DNA of 64,000 nt from assembly GCA_004195035.1 (NCBI GenBank), contig SGBD01000001.1, positions 664,368 through 728,367 of the forward strand, given 5' to 3'. Origin of the DNA: Candidatus Acidulodesulfobacterium ferriphilum. GTDB lineage: Bacteria; SZUA-79; Acidulodesulfobacterales; Acidulodesulfobacteraceae. Positions 33,995-42,242 of this stretch are shown here, one piece after another. The position numbers and the translations under genes are program-made. Position 1 is the first letter of the stretch. Each line of letters starts with the position of its first letter. The notes beneath the pieces were generated by a model, which did no database searches, was not told the origin of the DNA, and was given only the letters and a program-made list of their open reading frames with translations.

Positions 33995-34618
33995 TTAATA
34001 TATTATATCTTTTATATCGATTTCTATATCCCCGGGTTCAAGCATGGCATTGATTAAAGATATTTTTTGAAAATCTTTTAAGCCTTTAACGGAAACCGTT
34101 CCTTCGGAGGTAATGCCACAATCTAAAAGATAACGCCTTTTTACCCCGTTTAACAAAAAAGCGTCCGGCGTAATCCATTTCTTGCCGTCGAATAAAATAA
34201 CATTGGAAAACGAGGTATCGGTTATTAAACCGTTTTTTACAATAAGTATATCGGTTATATCATCCAATCCTTTTAATAATGAATTTATGAAACTTCTGTC
34301 TTCATATTTAAACGAATAATCAAATAACCCGCCGGGGGATAAAAACGGGTAAGTATCTAAATTAACTATTTTTAATCTTTTAATTTTCCTTTTAAAATAA
34401 GGGGTAATTTCAATATCTTCAATATTGCTCGAATAAACTACCCTGCATTTGTAAATCCCCTGCCGATATGTTTTAGCTTCCGGCAAAAAATCCGCAAGCG
34501 ATTGCCCGCAATCAATATTAAAAAAATGCGCAATGGTTGCGTTCATTCTCTTATCGTGATAATCGATTAACTTATAATTTCCGTCCGCCAATTTAATTGT
34601 TTCAATAAATCGGAACAT
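33995..34618 (-). CDS. pabC: 4-amino-4-deoxychorismate lyase (PabC-like)
   Basis: 207 residues of the class IV aminotransferase fold, short for the family. It has FIETIKL at the start, a Lys in FDYSFKYED that would bind PLP, and ITDTSFSNVILFDGKKWITP. It would release pyruvate from aminodeoxychorismate to give p-aminobenzoate for folate. Its start overlaps the end of pabB by 17 bp, so the two are coupled. A branched-chain aminotransferase is an alternative but is unlikely given the partner. Confidence 0.88.
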   Translation of the reverse strand: MFRFIETIKLADGNYKLIDYHDKRMNATIAHFFNIDCGQSLADFLPEAKTYRQGIYKCRVVYSSNIEDIEITPYFKRKIKRLKIVNLDTYPFLSPGGLFDYSFKYEDRSFINSLLKGLDDITDILIVKNGLITDTSFSNVILFDGKKWITPDAFLLNGVKRRYLLDCGITSEGTVSVKGLKDFQKISLINAMLEPGDIEIDIKDIIY

Positions 34619-35594
34619 AAATTTTTTCCACCATTTCGTTATATTCCTTTTTTGCGTCGCTATAAACCGTTATCCCGCCGCCGCTTCTATAAAAACAGTA
34701 ATCCCCTTTCTTTTCGATAAATCTTATCATAACCGAGCTTTTAAGATTTTTCCCGTCATATATGCCGAAAACACCGGTATAATAGCCCCTTTTATCAAGT
34801 TCAGCCTCTTTAATAATCTCTAAAGTTTGCCTTTTCGGCGCCCCGCAGATAGACCCTGCAGGAAGCATATTAAAGAGAATATCGCCGAAACGATACATTA
34901 AATCCGGTTTGACCTTACCTTCAATCTCGGAAACCATCTGTAATAACTCTCCAAAATTTGTCTTTACTTTGCAGGTAAAACAGAATCTGTTTACCTTTAC
35001 GCCTTCACATACGATATTTAAATCATTCCTCAAAAGATCCACGACCGTTAAATGTTCCGCTTTTTCTTTTTTATCGTTTAAAAGGATTTCTTCCGCATCG
35101 GGAATATTTGCGTCGATTGTTCCTTTAATCGGATAGGTAAATATACTGCCTGCCGTTATGTTAATAAAAGTCTCGGGGGAAAACAATACAAACTCATTTT
35201 CTTCATTCTTAAAATAAAGCTTGTATCTCGACGAGCTTTTATGAAATATTTCTTCCAAGCTGAAATTAATTTCGACAGGGTTTTTAAAGGTTAGGTTTAA
35301 AAGGTACGAATTGCCGTTTTTCTGGTTTTCGATAACATTATTAAAAGCTTTTTTATAAACTTCGAAGGAAATGGGGCGTTTTTGAATATTTAATTCTTTA
35401 TTGCCTTTGATAAGGTCAACATTATCATCATAGTTTTTTACTCCGTCTATAAAATACTTAATACAAAGATCGTTTAGTTCGGATAACTTTAAAACCATGG
35501 GAAACTCCATCTCATAATCGATAATAAAAAGAAATTGAATCCCTTTTCTCGTATAAAAATTCATTCTTTCAATAAAATCGGGTTTCGAAGCCAT
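34602..35594 (-). CDS. pabB: Aminodeoxychorismate synthase component I
   Basis: 330 residues, a chorismate-binding domain with little N-terminal extension. The PIKGT motif at 155-159 contains Lys157, which forms the covalent intermediate in PabB and is Ala in anthranilate synthase. DLLRNDL, GSICGAPK and the YYTGVFGIY loop follow. With glutamine or ammonia it forms aminodeoxychorismate. No amidotransferase subunit (pabA) is adjacent. It is coupled to pabC downstream. Confidence 0.93.
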   Translation of the reverse strand: MASKPDFIERMNFYTRKGIQFLFIIDYEMEFPMVLKLSELNDLCIKYFIDGVKNYDDNVDLIKGNKELNIQKRPISFEVYKKAFNNVIENQKNGNSYLLNLTFKNPVEINFSLEEIFHKSSSRYKLYFKNEENEFVLFSPETFINITAGSIFTYPIKGTIDANIPDAEEILLNDKKEKAEHLTVVDLLRNDLNIVCEGVKVNRFCFTCKVKTNFGELLQMVSEIEGKVKPDLMYRFGDILFNMLPAGSICGAPKRQTLEIIKEAELDKRGYYTGVFGIYDGKNLKSSVMIRFIEKKGDYCFYRSGGGITVYSDAKKEYNEMVEKIYVPIY

Positions 35595-35644
35595 ATCATA
35601 TTATTCCCTATTTATGGATTTGAGTCAAGATGCAGTGCCGGGTC

Positions 35645-35806
35645 CAAAATTGCCGATAGAAACTCTTAAAACTGCTTCAAAATATTATCAATACTGGATT
35701 CCTGCCTACGCAGGAATGACAATCCCTGCATTTAACTTTTCATCCAACAGGCGTCATTCCTGCGTAGGCAGGAATCCAGAAAAATAATTTTCTATCGGCA
35801 ATTTTG
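35645..35806. repeat. MITE-like inverted repeat, copy 2 (CAAAATTGCC ends)
   Basis: 162 bp with perfect 18-bp terminal inverted repeats (CAAAATTGCCGATAGAAA). It carries the double hairpin core CTGGATTCCTGCCTACGCAG. Direct copies of GTGCCGGG lie at 35635-35642 and 35806-35813 and could be a target duplication. It is the same element as copy 5 in opposite orientation. Confidence 0.88.
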
Positions 35807-35886
35807 TGCCGGGACGCAATATTGAATTTTAAAAACAAAGCGGTTATAATAATATAAACTAAACTGCCGCTAAGCAATTACAAAAA

Positions 35887-36630
35887 ATGCCTGTTATCTC
35901 CCCTTTTGACATAATCATAGGAATTATTATCGTTTTAATCGCTTTTTTTGTCAGGGCGACAATAGGTTTCGGTTCGGGGCTGATTTCCGTATCTTTGCTG
36001 ACGATATTCCTTCCGATAAGAATAACCGTCCCCGCTGTTTTTATTCTCGATTTTTTAGGCAGTATCCTGCTCGGAGCATACGATTTTAAAGAAGTAAAAT
36101 GGAGCGACCTTTCCTATTTGCTTCCGGCAACCGTTTTTGGCCTTTTATCCGGCGCATATATTTTAAAATACGCAAACCCTCAAAAACTGACCATTTTCCT
36201 TGGAATTTTTATTTTAACATATATAATATACGCTTTAAAGGTTAAACAAAATAAATTGCCTTATGTGAAAAATAGCGTGGGAGCTCCTCTGGGATTTTTA
36301 GGCGGGCTAATCGGCAGCTTATACGGCGGCGGCGGACCTCCGATAGTAGCATATCTGCAAATGAAGCACCACGGCAAACGCACATTTAGGGCCACATTTC
36401 AAATAGTCGCAATTACGGATAGCATTTTTAGGGCCGTAATTTATGCCTCCTTCGGTCTTTTAACGATTGAGGTATTAAAATTTTCCGCAATTTTAATACC
36501 CTCTTTGTTGGCGGGACTTTTTTTGGGAAATAAACTCCATTTTGTCATAAATCAAAAAACATTTTACTATTTAGTGATTATAATATTAACAATAGCCGCT
36601 TTGGGATTAATATTTCACTCTATATTTTAG
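35887..36630 (+). CDS. TauE/SafE-family anion exporter
   Basis: 247 residues with about eight hydrophobic segments. The two family repeats are seen as IGFGSGLISVSLLTI and LGGLIGSLYGGGGPPIVAYL, each with the Gly-rich stretch of TauE/SafE transporters. Members export sulfite, sulfonates or other organic anions; the substrate here is not indicated by neighbours. It starts soon after a MITE-like repeat and ends near a homopolymer tract. No clear ribosome site is present. Confidence 0.9.
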   Translation: MPVISPFDIIIGIIIVLIAFFVRATIGFGSGLISVSLLTIFLPIRITVPAVFILDFLGSILLGAYDFKEVKWSDLSYLLPATVFGLLSGAYILKYANPQKLTIFLGIFILTYIIYALKVKQNKLPYVKNSVGAPLGFLGGLIGSLYGGGGPPIVAYLQMKHHGKRTFRATFQIVAITDSIFRAVIYASFGLLTIEVLKFSAILIPSLLAGLFLGNKLHFVINQKTFYYLVIIILTIAALGLIFHSIF

Positions 36631-36661
36631 CAAAAACATAAACGCAAGAACGAATGAAACA

Positions 36662-36687
36662 CCCCCCCCCCCCCCAAAAAAAAAAAA
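36662..36687. repeat. Poly-C (14) / poly-A (12) tract
   Basis: A run of about 14 C is followed by about 12 A in the gap between the convergent TauE-like and hydrogenase small-subunit genes. The length may be affected by sequencing error. It lies outside any gene. Confidence 0.7.
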
Positions 36688-36730
36688 TCTAAAAAGAGGA
36701 TATTATCATTACCTGCGGGATATTATTCCT

Positions 36731-37255
36731 TTAAGGCGAAGTTTTTAACATACCCATAAAGCTTAAAAACCCGGATATTATTGCTTCGGGTTCGGGCGGA
36801 CATCCCTTTATGTGCATTGCAACCTTTAAATATTTTGAAACGGGGCCGCATACGGCATAGGAATCTTTAAAAGGCCCGCCTGTTTCGGGGCAATCGCCCG
36901 CCGTAATAACGAATTTAGGTTCAGGAACAAACTCAAAAGTCTTTAAGAGCGGATTAAGCATGTTCCTTGTCAAACATCCCGTTATAATAATGACATCCGC
37001 ATGCTTTGGGGAAGCGACAAATTTTATGCCGAATCTTTCTAAATCGTAATAAGGATTGGAAAGAGCGGCAAGCTCGGTTTCGCAGGCGTTGCAAGAACCC
37101 GTATCGACAAGCCTTACAAATAAACTCCTGCCGAATATCCTGTCAATCGAGCGTTTTAATTCATCCCCTTTTCCTTTGATTGAAACAGAATCAATATTGC
37201 CGCTAACAATATCCTGCGTCTTATTTTTAAATAATAATTTGATTAAAAAGCTCAT
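36731..37255 (-). CDS. Hydrogenase-4/complex-I-like small subunit (HyfI/NuoB type)
   Basis: 174 residues. It binds one [4Fe-4S] cluster through Cys in GSCNACETEL (C-x2-C), AGDCPETGG and KGCPPEPE. These match the NuoB or HyfI proximal cluster, so electron transfer is retained. It is the last gene of a six-gene complex and follows the large subunit after 168 bp that hold a strong hairpin. It forms the peripheral module with the large subunit at 37424-38929. Confidence 0.9.
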   Translation of the reverse strand: MSFLIKLLFKNKTQDIVSGNIDSVSIKGKGDELKRSIDRIFGRSLFVRLVDTGSCNACETELAALSNPYYDLERFGIKFVASPKHADVIIITGCLTRNMLNPLLKTFEFVPEPKFVITAGDCPETGGPFKDSYAVCGPVSKYLKVAMHIKGCPPEPEAIISGFLSFMGMLKTSP

Positions 37256-37327
37256 ATATTACCACCCGTTATAAATGTAGAAATTTCTTATATAGATTAC
37301 CGCTTCGCTCTCGACTTCAGTATCTTC

Positions 37328-37364
37328 GGCACGCAAGGGCGGCGTGGGCCCTTTAACGCGTGCC
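37328..37364. other. Hairpin between large and small subunit genes
   Basis: GGCACGC/GCGTGCC (7 bp) and AAGGGC/GCCCTT (6 bp) form a GC-rich stem with a 4-nt bulge. It lies in the 168-bp gap ahead of the small-subunit gene and could affect its expression or be a REP-like insertion. Confidence 0.55.
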
Positions 37365-37423
37365 TTCGATATGTGAAGTTTCTTTAAAACTTTCCTGCCT
37401 CCTTCGGAATGACAAACACTGGA

Positions 37424-38929
37424 TTACATATCGTTCCCTGAATAAGATAAATTCAGGCTTTTGTTTATTAACGGAAAATCCGCAATTATATTGCCCAATA
37501 CGCCGTACTGAATGGAAGGCCATATCCTGAAAGACGGGTCTATATATTTAAGCCTGAAAATTTTTCCGCTGTCATCCGCCATTATGTAAAAAAACGCATT
37601 GCCCCTCGGTGTTTCCGCATTGCCTACGGCATATTTATATGCCTCTGCCCTGTTTCCGCAGGGCGATATAATGCCTCCCTCCGGCAAGTTAAACAAAAGC
37701 CCGCCCACGATTTTTACGGAAAGCAGAATTTCTTTAATCCTCAAAGCCGTTCTTGCAAAAACATCCCCGCTCTCGAGCAAAACAGGTTTTAGGTTAAACT
37801 TCTCGTATATAAGATAGGGAAATTCCACTCTGGAATCTCTCGGCAGTCCCGATGCCCGCGCGCTTATGCCGCATAACGAAAGCTCTTCCGCCGTCTTTTT
37901 GTTAATTTTTCCCGTAAATTCCAGCCTGTCTAAAACAGTCGATGAATTTAAAATAAATGCTTCACACTCTTTTATTGCCTTTTCGACCTTTTTAATAATA
38001 TTATCTATCGTAAATAGCTTAGAAGAATCAAAATCTACGCTCACGCCGCCGGGTACAAGCGCGTTAAACATAAACCTGTGTCCGGTTAAACTTTTGTTGA
38101 GCCTCATTAATTCTTCCTGCAAAGCAAACAGGTTTTGCGCGGGCAATGCAAAACCTATATCCATAAAAATCCATGCTATGTCCCTGACATAGTTCCAAAT
38201 ACGCTCGAGTTCGGCAAGTACTACCCTGATATGTTTTGCTCTTTCGGAAATCGCTGCATCCAAAAGATTTTCGACTGCTTCAAGATAGCTTACGGCTATA
38301 TTTACATTGTTATCGCCTGAAACCCGGGAAATCAAATTTAACGCTTCGTTAAAATCCTTTCCCTCGCAAATTTTTTCTATTCCTTTGTGTTTCCAGAAGT
38401 GCCTTATCTCAAGCTGTAAAACAGGCTCTCCAGCCAGCGAAAACCTAAAATGCCCTGGTTCTATAATGCCGGCATGCACCGGGCCGACAAGAACCTCAAA
38501 AATTCCCTCTCCCGAAACCTCTTTATACTTATAGTCACCGTATTTTTTAAATTCGGGAATTGCGTTGTTATAATCCTTTCTTAAAGGATGGACGGAAAAA
38601 TCCCAATTTTCGGGATATAGCATCAGTGGTCTTAAATCGGGATGTCCAAGGGGTGTAAGTCCAAATAAATCATTGATTTCCCTTTCATACATCTTGGCGG
38701 CGGGACAAATTTTAGAAACAGATTGAAAGTTTTCATCCACAGGAATGGAATATTCACCTATAATATTTTTGCCCCCGAAAAAATACCTTATGTTAAATTT
38801 TGAATTTATACTTCTCTCGTCATTTGCAACGATGCCCAGCAAATATTTTCCGGACTCTTTAATATTATTAGCCGATTTTATAAAATCGCTTGATGTGGTA
38901 ATATGCTTATCTACTATAATTTTATTCAT
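37424..38929 (-). CDS. Hydrogenase-4-like large subunit lacking the Ni-Fe ligands
   Basis: 501 residues, a HycE/HyfG-type fusion of a 30-kDa domain (about 1-130) and a 49-kDa/large-subunit domain (about 145-501). In hydrogenase the first pair is RVCGIC; here it is RVSGDN, with Ser204 and Asn207. The second pair DPCxxC becomes NLSYSG, with Ser495 and Gly498, and the protein ends three residues later. All four metal-binding cysteines are missing, so it cannot be a [NiFe]-hydrogenase. It matches the energy-converting hydrogenase related (Ehr) class. The gene overlaps the upstream stop by one base (TAATG). Confidence 0.92.
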   Translation of the reverse strand: MNKIIVDKHITTSSDFIKSANNIKESGKYLLGIVANDERSINSKFNIRYFFGGKNIIGEYSIPVDENFQSVSKICPAAKMYEREINDLFGLTPLGHPDLRPLMLYPENWDFSVHPLRKDYNNAIPEFKKYGDYKYKEVSGEGIFEVLVGPVHAGIIEPGHFRFSLAGEPVLQLEIRHFWKHKGIEKICEGKDFNEALNLISRVSGDNNVNIAVSYLEAVENLLDAAISERAKHIRVVLAELERIWNYVRDIAWIFMDIGFALPAQNLFALQEELMRLNKSLTGHRFMFNALVPGGVSVDFDSSKLFTIDNIIKKVEKAIKECEAFILNSSTVLDRLEFTGKINKKTAEELSLCGISARASGLPRDSRVEFPYLIYEKFNLKPVLLESGDVFARTALRIKEILLSVKIVGGLLFNLPEGGIISPCGNRAEAYKYAVGNAETPRGNAFFYIMADDSGKIFRLKYIDPSFRIWPSIQYGVLGNIIADFPLINKSLNLSYSGNDM

Positions 38930-40443
38930 TAAAAATTTATCTTTCCTCCAAATTCGGCCGATGCCGATTTTACGATATGTAAAAACTGGGATGGTATATA
39001 AAATAACAATATCGAAGAAATCAGCAAAAGAATTAAAGGGGCATACAGCATAAACGGATGGATCCCTTTTTCTCCTTTATCTTGATTGTCTTTATTTGTC
39101 CCTCTATTAGCCCTGTTTTCATTTTGCTGCCCATTTTCGCCGCCTTTAACGCCTATACCTATATACATTTTAAGAATTTTACTAAAAAGTCCTGCAAAAA
39201 TAAAAATCAATAACAAGAAAACTAAAAATCCAAACCAGATATTGGTTTTAAATACGCCGAACATAATATAAATTTCTCCCAGAAACATTGCAAAGGGGGG
39301 CATTCCGCTAATTCCCATCACCCCAAAAAGAAGCATAAGCCCCGTAATCGGAAAACGCTTGGATAAACTTCTTATTTTATCGATTTTTCTTTCATGGGTA
39401 ACCGCAAGAATATTACCCGAAGATAAAAATAAGGCTCCCTTATTTAAAGCATGAAATAATATCTGAAAAAGGCTCCCTATTACGGCAATTCCGCCAATAC
39501 CAAAACCTAACGCAATAAGACCCATATTTTCCATAGAGGAAAACGCGAAAAGGCGTTTATAATCCTTTTGCTTTATTATTGACAACGCGGAAACAAAAAT
39601 CGTGAGAAAACCAAAACCTATCAAAAAATATCTCGGATAATATATTTCTGCCGAAACATTAATTTGGTAAAATCTTAAAATGCCCAATAGCGCCGTGTTA
39701 AGTAGAACCCCCGATAATAAAGCGCTAACCGGACTCGGACCCTGCGAATGGGCATCCGGAAGCCAATTATGCATAGGCGCAAAACCCACCTTCGTTCCAA
39801 ACCCGACAAGGGCAAGAATAAACGCAAGCATAAGAAAGTTTTTGTCTAATTCCGAACCCGCCTGTATAATATTAATAAAGGATAAAGATTTCATGCTTTC
39901 GCCGTAAATCTGCGAAGTCGTGAAATATAAAATAACGATGGCAAAAAGCCCTATTGCTATGCCGACCGAACACATAATTACATACTTCCATGTTGCCTCA
40001 AAAGATTCTTTTGTCCTGTTGAAGGAAACCAACAAAGCTGTAGCCAAGGTAGTCGCCTCAAGCCCCGTCCAGTAAATGCCGAGGTTATTGGACATTATCG
40101 AAACCATCATGCTAAAAACGAATAAATTTTTCCAAAAATAGTAAAATTTAAATTTTCTTTTCGACAATCCGTGTTTTATTTCCGTCCTCACATATCCAAA
40201 CGAATAAAAAGCGACAAATAATTCAAGGGTTGAAACGGTAATAAGTATTACCAGATTGATATAATCGACAAAGAAAAGTCCTCCGAAAAATACGGAGATA
40301 GCATGAAAAGATAAAGAAATTGCGACAACCGTTAAAAAAACTAATGTAGAAATTATCAGCTGTAAATAAGACATTAATAAAACATCCGTAAAAACGGAAA
40401 AAATTAAGGCAACCGCCGGAAGTATCAATACTAATTCATACAT
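38929..40443 (-). CDS. Antiporter-like membrane subunit (HyfF/NuoN type)
   Basis: 504 residues with about 14 membrane segments. It contains the proton-pumping helices of the NuoN/MrpD family, including GFGTKVGFAPMHNWLPDAHSQ with its Lys and His, and a broken-helix region. It is a proton- or sodium-translocating subunit of the complex. A polar, Asn/Lys-rich loop (about 440-470) near the C terminus is unusual. It is directly coupled to the large subunit. Confidence 0.93.
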   Translation of the reverse strand: MYELVLILPAVALIFSVFTDVLLMSYLQLIISTLVFLTVVAISLSFHAISVFFGGLFFVDYINLVILITVSTLELFVAFYSFGYVRTEIKHGLSKRKFKFYYFWKNLFVFSMMVSIMSNNLGIYWTGLEATTLATALLVSFNRTKESFEATWKYVIMCSVGIAIGLFAIVILYFTTSQIYGESMKSLSFINIIQAGSELDKNFLMLAFILALVGFGTKVGFAPMHNWLPDAHSQGPSPVSALLSGVLLNTALLGILRFYQINVSAEIYYPRYFLIGFGFLTIFVSALSIIKQKDYKRLFAFSSMENMGLIALGFGIGGIAVIGSLFQILFHALNKGALFLSSGNILAVTHERKIDKIRSLSKRFPITGLMLLFGVMGISGMPPFAMFLGEIYIMFGVFKTNIWFGFLVFLLLIFIFAGLFSKILKMYIGIGVKGGENGQQNENRANRGTNKDNQDKGEKGIHPFMLYAPLILLLISSILLFYIPSQFLHIVKSASAEFGGKINF

Positions 40444-40505
40444 TATATCGAGTCCTTTAATAATTTAATAATATAACCTTAAATAAAGTTTATTTAAATT
40501 TATAT

Positions 40506-41123
40506 TCATACGGCGGCATTTCTTTTCAGGTTTAGTATAAGGATAGATAATATGAGTATGCCGACAAAAAGATCGAAAAGCACGCCCAACTCAACTAAAA
40601 GGGGCATACCGTGGGTTATACTATTAGCCGCTAAAAAAATAGCGTTATCTATGGTTAAAAATCCGATAATTTGGGAGAACAAAGTTTTTCTTGTAATCAT
40701 AAGCATAGCTCCAATCAAAAATGTAGCAAGGGAAATCGTGAAAACAAAAGCCCCGAATGTTATGCCTGCCGTAACAATTTTTTGAGCTATCAAATTGGAA
40801 AGCAGGGTTAAAGAACCTGCGAAAACAACGGCCTCCGGTATGCCTATATACATATCTATTTCTTTATCCATTTTAACCTTCTTAAGCGTTTTAAATAAAA
40901 AATAGGGAATTAGAATAACCTTAAAGATTACCGTAATAACAAAAGACCCGTATAAATTTATAGAATTAAAATGAACGGCGCCCATTAAAATATAAAACGC
41001 CAGCATAAGTGATTGAAACGAATAAAGCTTTATTGCAAATTTAATAAAAGGGGAGCCGACATTTAAAACCACTGAAACTAATATTAAAATGATAAATAGC
41101 TCGGCTATTTTTTCCATTAACAT
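40506..41123 (-). CDS. Hydrogenase-4 component E-like membrane protein
   Basis: 205 residues with six or seven membrane segments. The arrangement FSQIIGFLTIDNAIFLAANSI and HGMPLLVELGVLFDLFVG is the conserved part of HyfE, a MrpC/NuoK-like subunit. It is part of the membrane arm. Two ATG codons (41123 and 41117) are possible. Confidence 0.9.
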   Translation of the reverse strand: MLMEKIAELFIILILVSVVLNVGSPFIKFAIKLYSFQSLMLAFYILMGAVHFNSINLYGSFVITVIFKVILIPYFLFKTLKKVKMDKEIDMYIGIPEAVVFAGSLTLLSNLIAQKIVTAGITFGAFVFTISLATFLIGAMLMITRKTLFSQIIGFLTIDNAIFLAANSITHGMPLLVELGVLFDLFVGILILSILILNLKRNAAV

Positions 41124-41149
41124 TTTGAAATTCCTTAAATTTTCAAATT

Positions 41150-42130
41150 TTAAAACCCTCTGATAGATAAAATCATCGCTATTAAAGACAAAATAAAAGA
41201 CACGGAAAGTATGTTCGGCACCCTGAATATCCTCATTTTAGGGTTAAAGATTTCAACGCCTGCAATAAAAACACAGAGAATAATCATCTTTAAAAAATAT
41301 ACCGCCAAAGCTAACGGAATCTGGTAGATATGCGCGGCCGTATATGGAAATAAGATAAGGGACATTACGGTTAAAAAGACGGTAAGTTTCAAATAACTGC
41401 CGTATTCAAATAAACCGAGATGTTTTCCGCTAGCCTCCAAAATATTTGCTTCATGAAACATCGTAAGTTCAAGATGTGTCTCGGGATTATCAATCGGGAT
41501 CCTTGCGTTTTCGGATATGCTTACGATAAAGAGCGAAATAAACAGTAAAAAAGGAATAGCAATAGATATAGCATGGAGATGAACGCCCGATAAAAAGGCA
41601 TTGGCGGCCCCTTTTTGAATAAAATAAAATATATCGGTTATTCTTCCCTTTTTAGTATAAATGGCAAGGGATATAAAAACAAATATCAAAGACGGCTCGG
41701 AAAGAACGGTTAAAAACAACTCCCTGCTTGCCCCGAGTCCTCCGAAAGCGCTGCCCTGATCCATTGCATAAAGGGTCATAAAGAAGGTTGACAGGGCAAG
41801 GGTATAAGCAATCAGTATTACATCGGAAGATATGCCGAGCAAAGAATACCTGTAAAATGCGGGCAGCATTAATAATATTACAAGATATGAAACAAAAACG
41901 ATATAAGGGGTTATATTGGATATAAAAGTCGCATCTTTGGATAAAACGATCTCCTTTTTTAATAACTTATTAAAATTTATATAAAACTGAAAAATGCCTA
42001 TTCCTTTTTGCCCTCTTGCCCGCTGTTTTAATTTATGAATAAAACCCGCAAAAAAAGGCGCAAGAAAGACTATTATAAAAAATTGAATGATCCCTATTGT
42101 CAAATGTTGAATATTATAATTATAAGTCAT
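41150..42130 (-). CDS. HyfC/NuoH-like membrane subunit
   Basis: About 326 residues with eight membrane segments. HKLKQRARGQKGIGIFQFY, then AMDQGSAFGGLGASRELFL and NPETHLELTMFHEANILEAS, are hallmarks of NuoH/HycD. It links the peripheral module to the membrane arm. The frame is open to 42193, but those extra codons lie in a hairpin (42171-42217) and are not hydrophobic, so I prefer the ATG at 42130. Confidence 0.9.
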   Translation of the reverse strand: MTYNYNIQHLTIGIIQFFIIVFLAPFFAGFIHKLKQRARGQKGIGIFQFYINFNKLLKKEIVLSKDATFISNITPYIVFVSYLVILLMLPAFYRYSLLGISSDVILIAYTLALSTFFMTLYAMDQGSAFGGLGASRELFLTVLSEPSLIFVFISLAIYTKKGRITDIFYFIQKGAANAFLSGVHLHAISIAIPFLLFISLFIVSISENARIPIDNPETHLELTMFHEANILEASGKHLGLFEYGSYLKLTVFLTVMSLILFPYTAAHIYQIPLALAVYFLKMIILCVFIAGVEIFNPKMRIFRVPNILSVSFILSLIAMILSIRGF

Positions 42131-42170
42131 ATCGTTTATATGTACCCCGACTTCGACATAATTTTTTGTC

Positions 42171-42217
42171 ATTCCCGTCTGCATCAAAGGCATGCTTTGA
42201 TAAATGCAGACGGGAAT
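42171..42217. other. Hairpin between hyfB-like and hyfC-like genes
   Basis: A 14-bp perfect stem (42171-42184 with 42204-42217) is extended by a 5-bp inner stem around a GCATG loop. Its start GTCATTCCCG resembles the arms of the dispersed repeats. It is inside the operon and could act as a processing or REP-like site. Confidence 0.65.
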
Positions 42218-42242
42218 ATCCGCAAAAGCGGTAATCCATTTA

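Noticed and set aside
37256-37423. A tRNA gene in the gap of the hydrogenase-like operon
   Set aside because: The hairpin does not fold as a cloverleaf and has no T-loop consensus.
37424-38929. A functional [NiFe]-hydrogenase large subunit
   Set aside because: None of the four Ni-Fe cysteine ligands is present in the two motif regions.
42131-42193. 21 extra N-terminal codons of the HyfC-like gene
   Set aside because: They run through a hairpin repeat, are not hydrophobic, and precede the point where homology begins.
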